Source: Gammaproteobacteria bacterium
Lineage (GTDB): Bacteria; Pseudomonadota; Gammaproteobacteria; GRL18
Direction of reading: 5' to 3'
DNA length: 6,508 nt
Assembly: GCA_028571885.1 (NCBI GenBank)
Contig: JAPVVU010000182.1
Coordinates: 1-6,508 of the forward strand
Shown here: in pieces, positions 5,489 to 6,508 of the stretch
How positions within the stretch are numbered: position 1 is the stretch's first letter
How the letters are laid out: the number at the start of each line of letters is the position of its first letter
Translations under genes and position numbers: made by a program
The notes under the pieces: model-generated
Databases searched by the model: none
What the model was told of the DNA's origin: nothing
Seen by the model: the letters and a program-made list of their open reading frames with translations, nothing else

Positions 5489-5920
5489 ATGACGGAACGG
5501 ACATTTAGAATATTTTTAGGGGCGGGATTATTTCTATTACTCTACATTGCAGCCATTAATGGAAACACTGATCTGATCCTCTATTATATTGGCTTGCTGG
5601 TTTTTGAGGGAGTGACTAATTGGCAGCTGCCCAAAATACTCACCGCAGTAAAAAATAAAGTAAGCCATAATGAGTTTATTGAAGAAGACTCTATTGGTGA
5701 TAAGACTGCAGCCAAGCATCGGGTTTCTTCTGCTCGTATTCCCTTTGAAGCTGAACGGGCCATGCGCCTGGTGGTCGCATTGATTCTTATCATACCCTTA
5801 TTTTTTTCTGCGGAATCGCTTTGGATTATCCCCTGGTTTGTTGCCAGCATGTTGTTATTGGCCGGTTTGACTAATATCTGCCCAATGGTGATGTTTTTTC
5901 GCTGGCTGGGTTTTAGATAA
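5489..5920 (+). CDS. Four-helix inner membrane protein, DUF2892/YgaP-like features
   Basis: 143 residues. Four hydrophobic segments at about 7-23, 29-46, 92-107 and 111-131, with a polar 45-residue loop (47-91) between the pairs. The C-terminus GLTNICPMVMFFRWLGFR resembles the closing CP...LG motif of small DUF2892-type membrane proteins; I infer a relationship but not a function. The first helix pair ends in GVTN and the second in GLTN, hinting at an internal duplication of a two-helix unit. The ATG at 5489 has only a weak GAG upstream, but no better start is available. Its stop shares one base with the ATG of the next gene (TAATG), so the two are probably co-transcribed and translationally coupled. 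It is divergent from the mltF side. Confidence 0.7.
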   Translation: MTERTFRIFLGAGLFLLLYIAAINGNTDLILYYIGLLVFEGVTNWQLPKILTAVKNKVSHNEFIEEDSIGDKTAAKHRVSSARIPFEAERAMRLVVALILIIPLFFSAESLWIIPWFVASMLLLAGLTNICPMVMFFRWLGFR

Positions 5921-6508
5921 TGTCCAAACAGACTATTCTGAGTGATGACTGGACAAAAAACTGGCAAGCGAGTATCGCAGTAAAGATCACTGCGGTGGTA
6001 ATGTGGGTGATTATTCCATTTGGTTTTGTTATTGCATTACTTGTAGTCAATAATATTAAACATGATGTACATGCCTCAATTGAGAATGATGCAGAAATAT
6101 TACTCAATGATGCGCGAGTCCTGCTTTGGGAAAACAATTCTTATAATTCTATTGATGTGGTTAAAAAACTTAAGAAAACCTTAGAAAAATCAATTTATTG
6201 CAAAATAATCTTGTCAACGGCCGATTCAAATCCTATTGTTCTTTATGGCAATGAATGCCAGCAGGCAACCGATGTCATTGATAAAAAATATTTTTTTACC
6301 ACAATAGTAGACAATCAGCCCCAGGAGCTGACTTTAAGCCTGTCTCATCAGCCCATCAAAAAAATCATGGTAAAACATCGTTCAAACGTTATTGTGGTGA
6401 TGATTATTCTTGTTATTGTTCTGGGGCTGGTTCTGACCTGGGTTATTCGCTTACTGCTATTAAAACCACTGCTGAAAATGGTTGATACCACGCGGTTAAT
6501 TTCTGAAG
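5920..6508 (+). CDS. Sensor-like membrane protein with HAMP start, cut by the window end
   Basis: Open from the ATG at 5920 to the last base, 196 residues visible, with no stop. Membrane helix about 24-43, a periplasmic region of about 110 residues (44-154), a second helix about 156-178, then RLLLLKPLLKMVDTTRLIS, which reads like the first helix of a HAMP domain with its conserved Pro (P183). This is the architecture of membrane-bound histidine kinases, diguanylate cyclases and class III adenylate cyclases; the output domain lies outside the window, so the class is unknown. The periplasmic part has just two cysteines, C94 and C113, which could form a disulfide. The start overlaps the stop of the preceding gene by one base and has no clear ribosome binding site of its own, consistent with translational coupling. 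Confidence 0.75.
   Translation, partial: MSKQTILSDDWTKNWQASIAVKITAVVMWVIIPFGFVIALLVVNNIKHDVHASIENDAEILLNDARVLLWENNSYNSIDVVKKLKKTLEKSIYCKIILSTADSNPIVLYGNECQQATDVIDKKYFFTTIVDNQPQELTLSLSHQPIKKIMVKHRSNVIVVMIILVIVLGLVLTWVIRLLLLKPLLKMVDTTRLISE

Noticed and set aside
5584..6137. Minus-strand frames opposite the membrane protein and the sensor
   Set aside because: Antisense to two frames with clear membrane topology and a coupled TAATG junction.

Overview
The window looks like chromosome of a gammaproteobacterium with moderate to low GC. The clearest pointers are an MltF-type lytic transglycosylase lipoprotein, a cytoplasmic FklB-type FKBP isomerase and membrane-anchored GGDEF signalling. No rRNA, tRNA, CRISPR array or intact mobile element is visible. 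The genus cannot be named from the sequence alone.

Layout. 1-441 (+) is the C-terminal part of a di-heme cytochrome b type membrane subunit whose start lies left of the window. It is about 52% GC over the 240 bases I counted, against about 34% just after its stop. 442-1082 is AT-rich and holds a small cysteine-rich protein gene on the minus strand (702-899) and weak hairpins. Five minus-strand genes follow each other in transcription order from right to left: a 91-residue membrane protein (5261-4986), mltF (4900-3488), a GGDEF protein (3304-1907), fklB (1715-1083) and the two-CW-like small protein (899-702). Gaps of 85 to about 190 bases, some with candidate promoters and terminators, suggest separate or loosely linked units rather than one tight operon. 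From 5489 rightwards, divergently transcribed, are a four-helix membrane protein and a sensor-like protein cut off by the window end. These two share one base (TAATG) and are probably translationally coupled.

The most notable observation is the start of mltF. The reading frame runs unbroken through a textbook lipoprotein signal peptide, but contains no ATG, GTG or TTG between an upstream in-frame stop (4913-4915) and codon 61 of the protein. The best start is an ATT codon at 4900-4898, nine bases after AAGGA. A TTG-started call at 4720 would remove the signal peptide and the start of the solute-binding domain.

Functionally the window combines envelope work (murein turnover by MltF, small membrane proteins), signalling (a GGDEF protein with altered substrate-site residues, a HAMP-type sensor), protein folding (FklB) and a piece of a respiratory electron-transfer chain. 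Neighbourhood alone does not prove that these act together. The 227-base divergent region at 5262-5488 has a perfect 10-bp inverted repeat around a candidate promoter and is the best place to look for shared control. I see no clear evidence of a complete undescribed multi-gene system.
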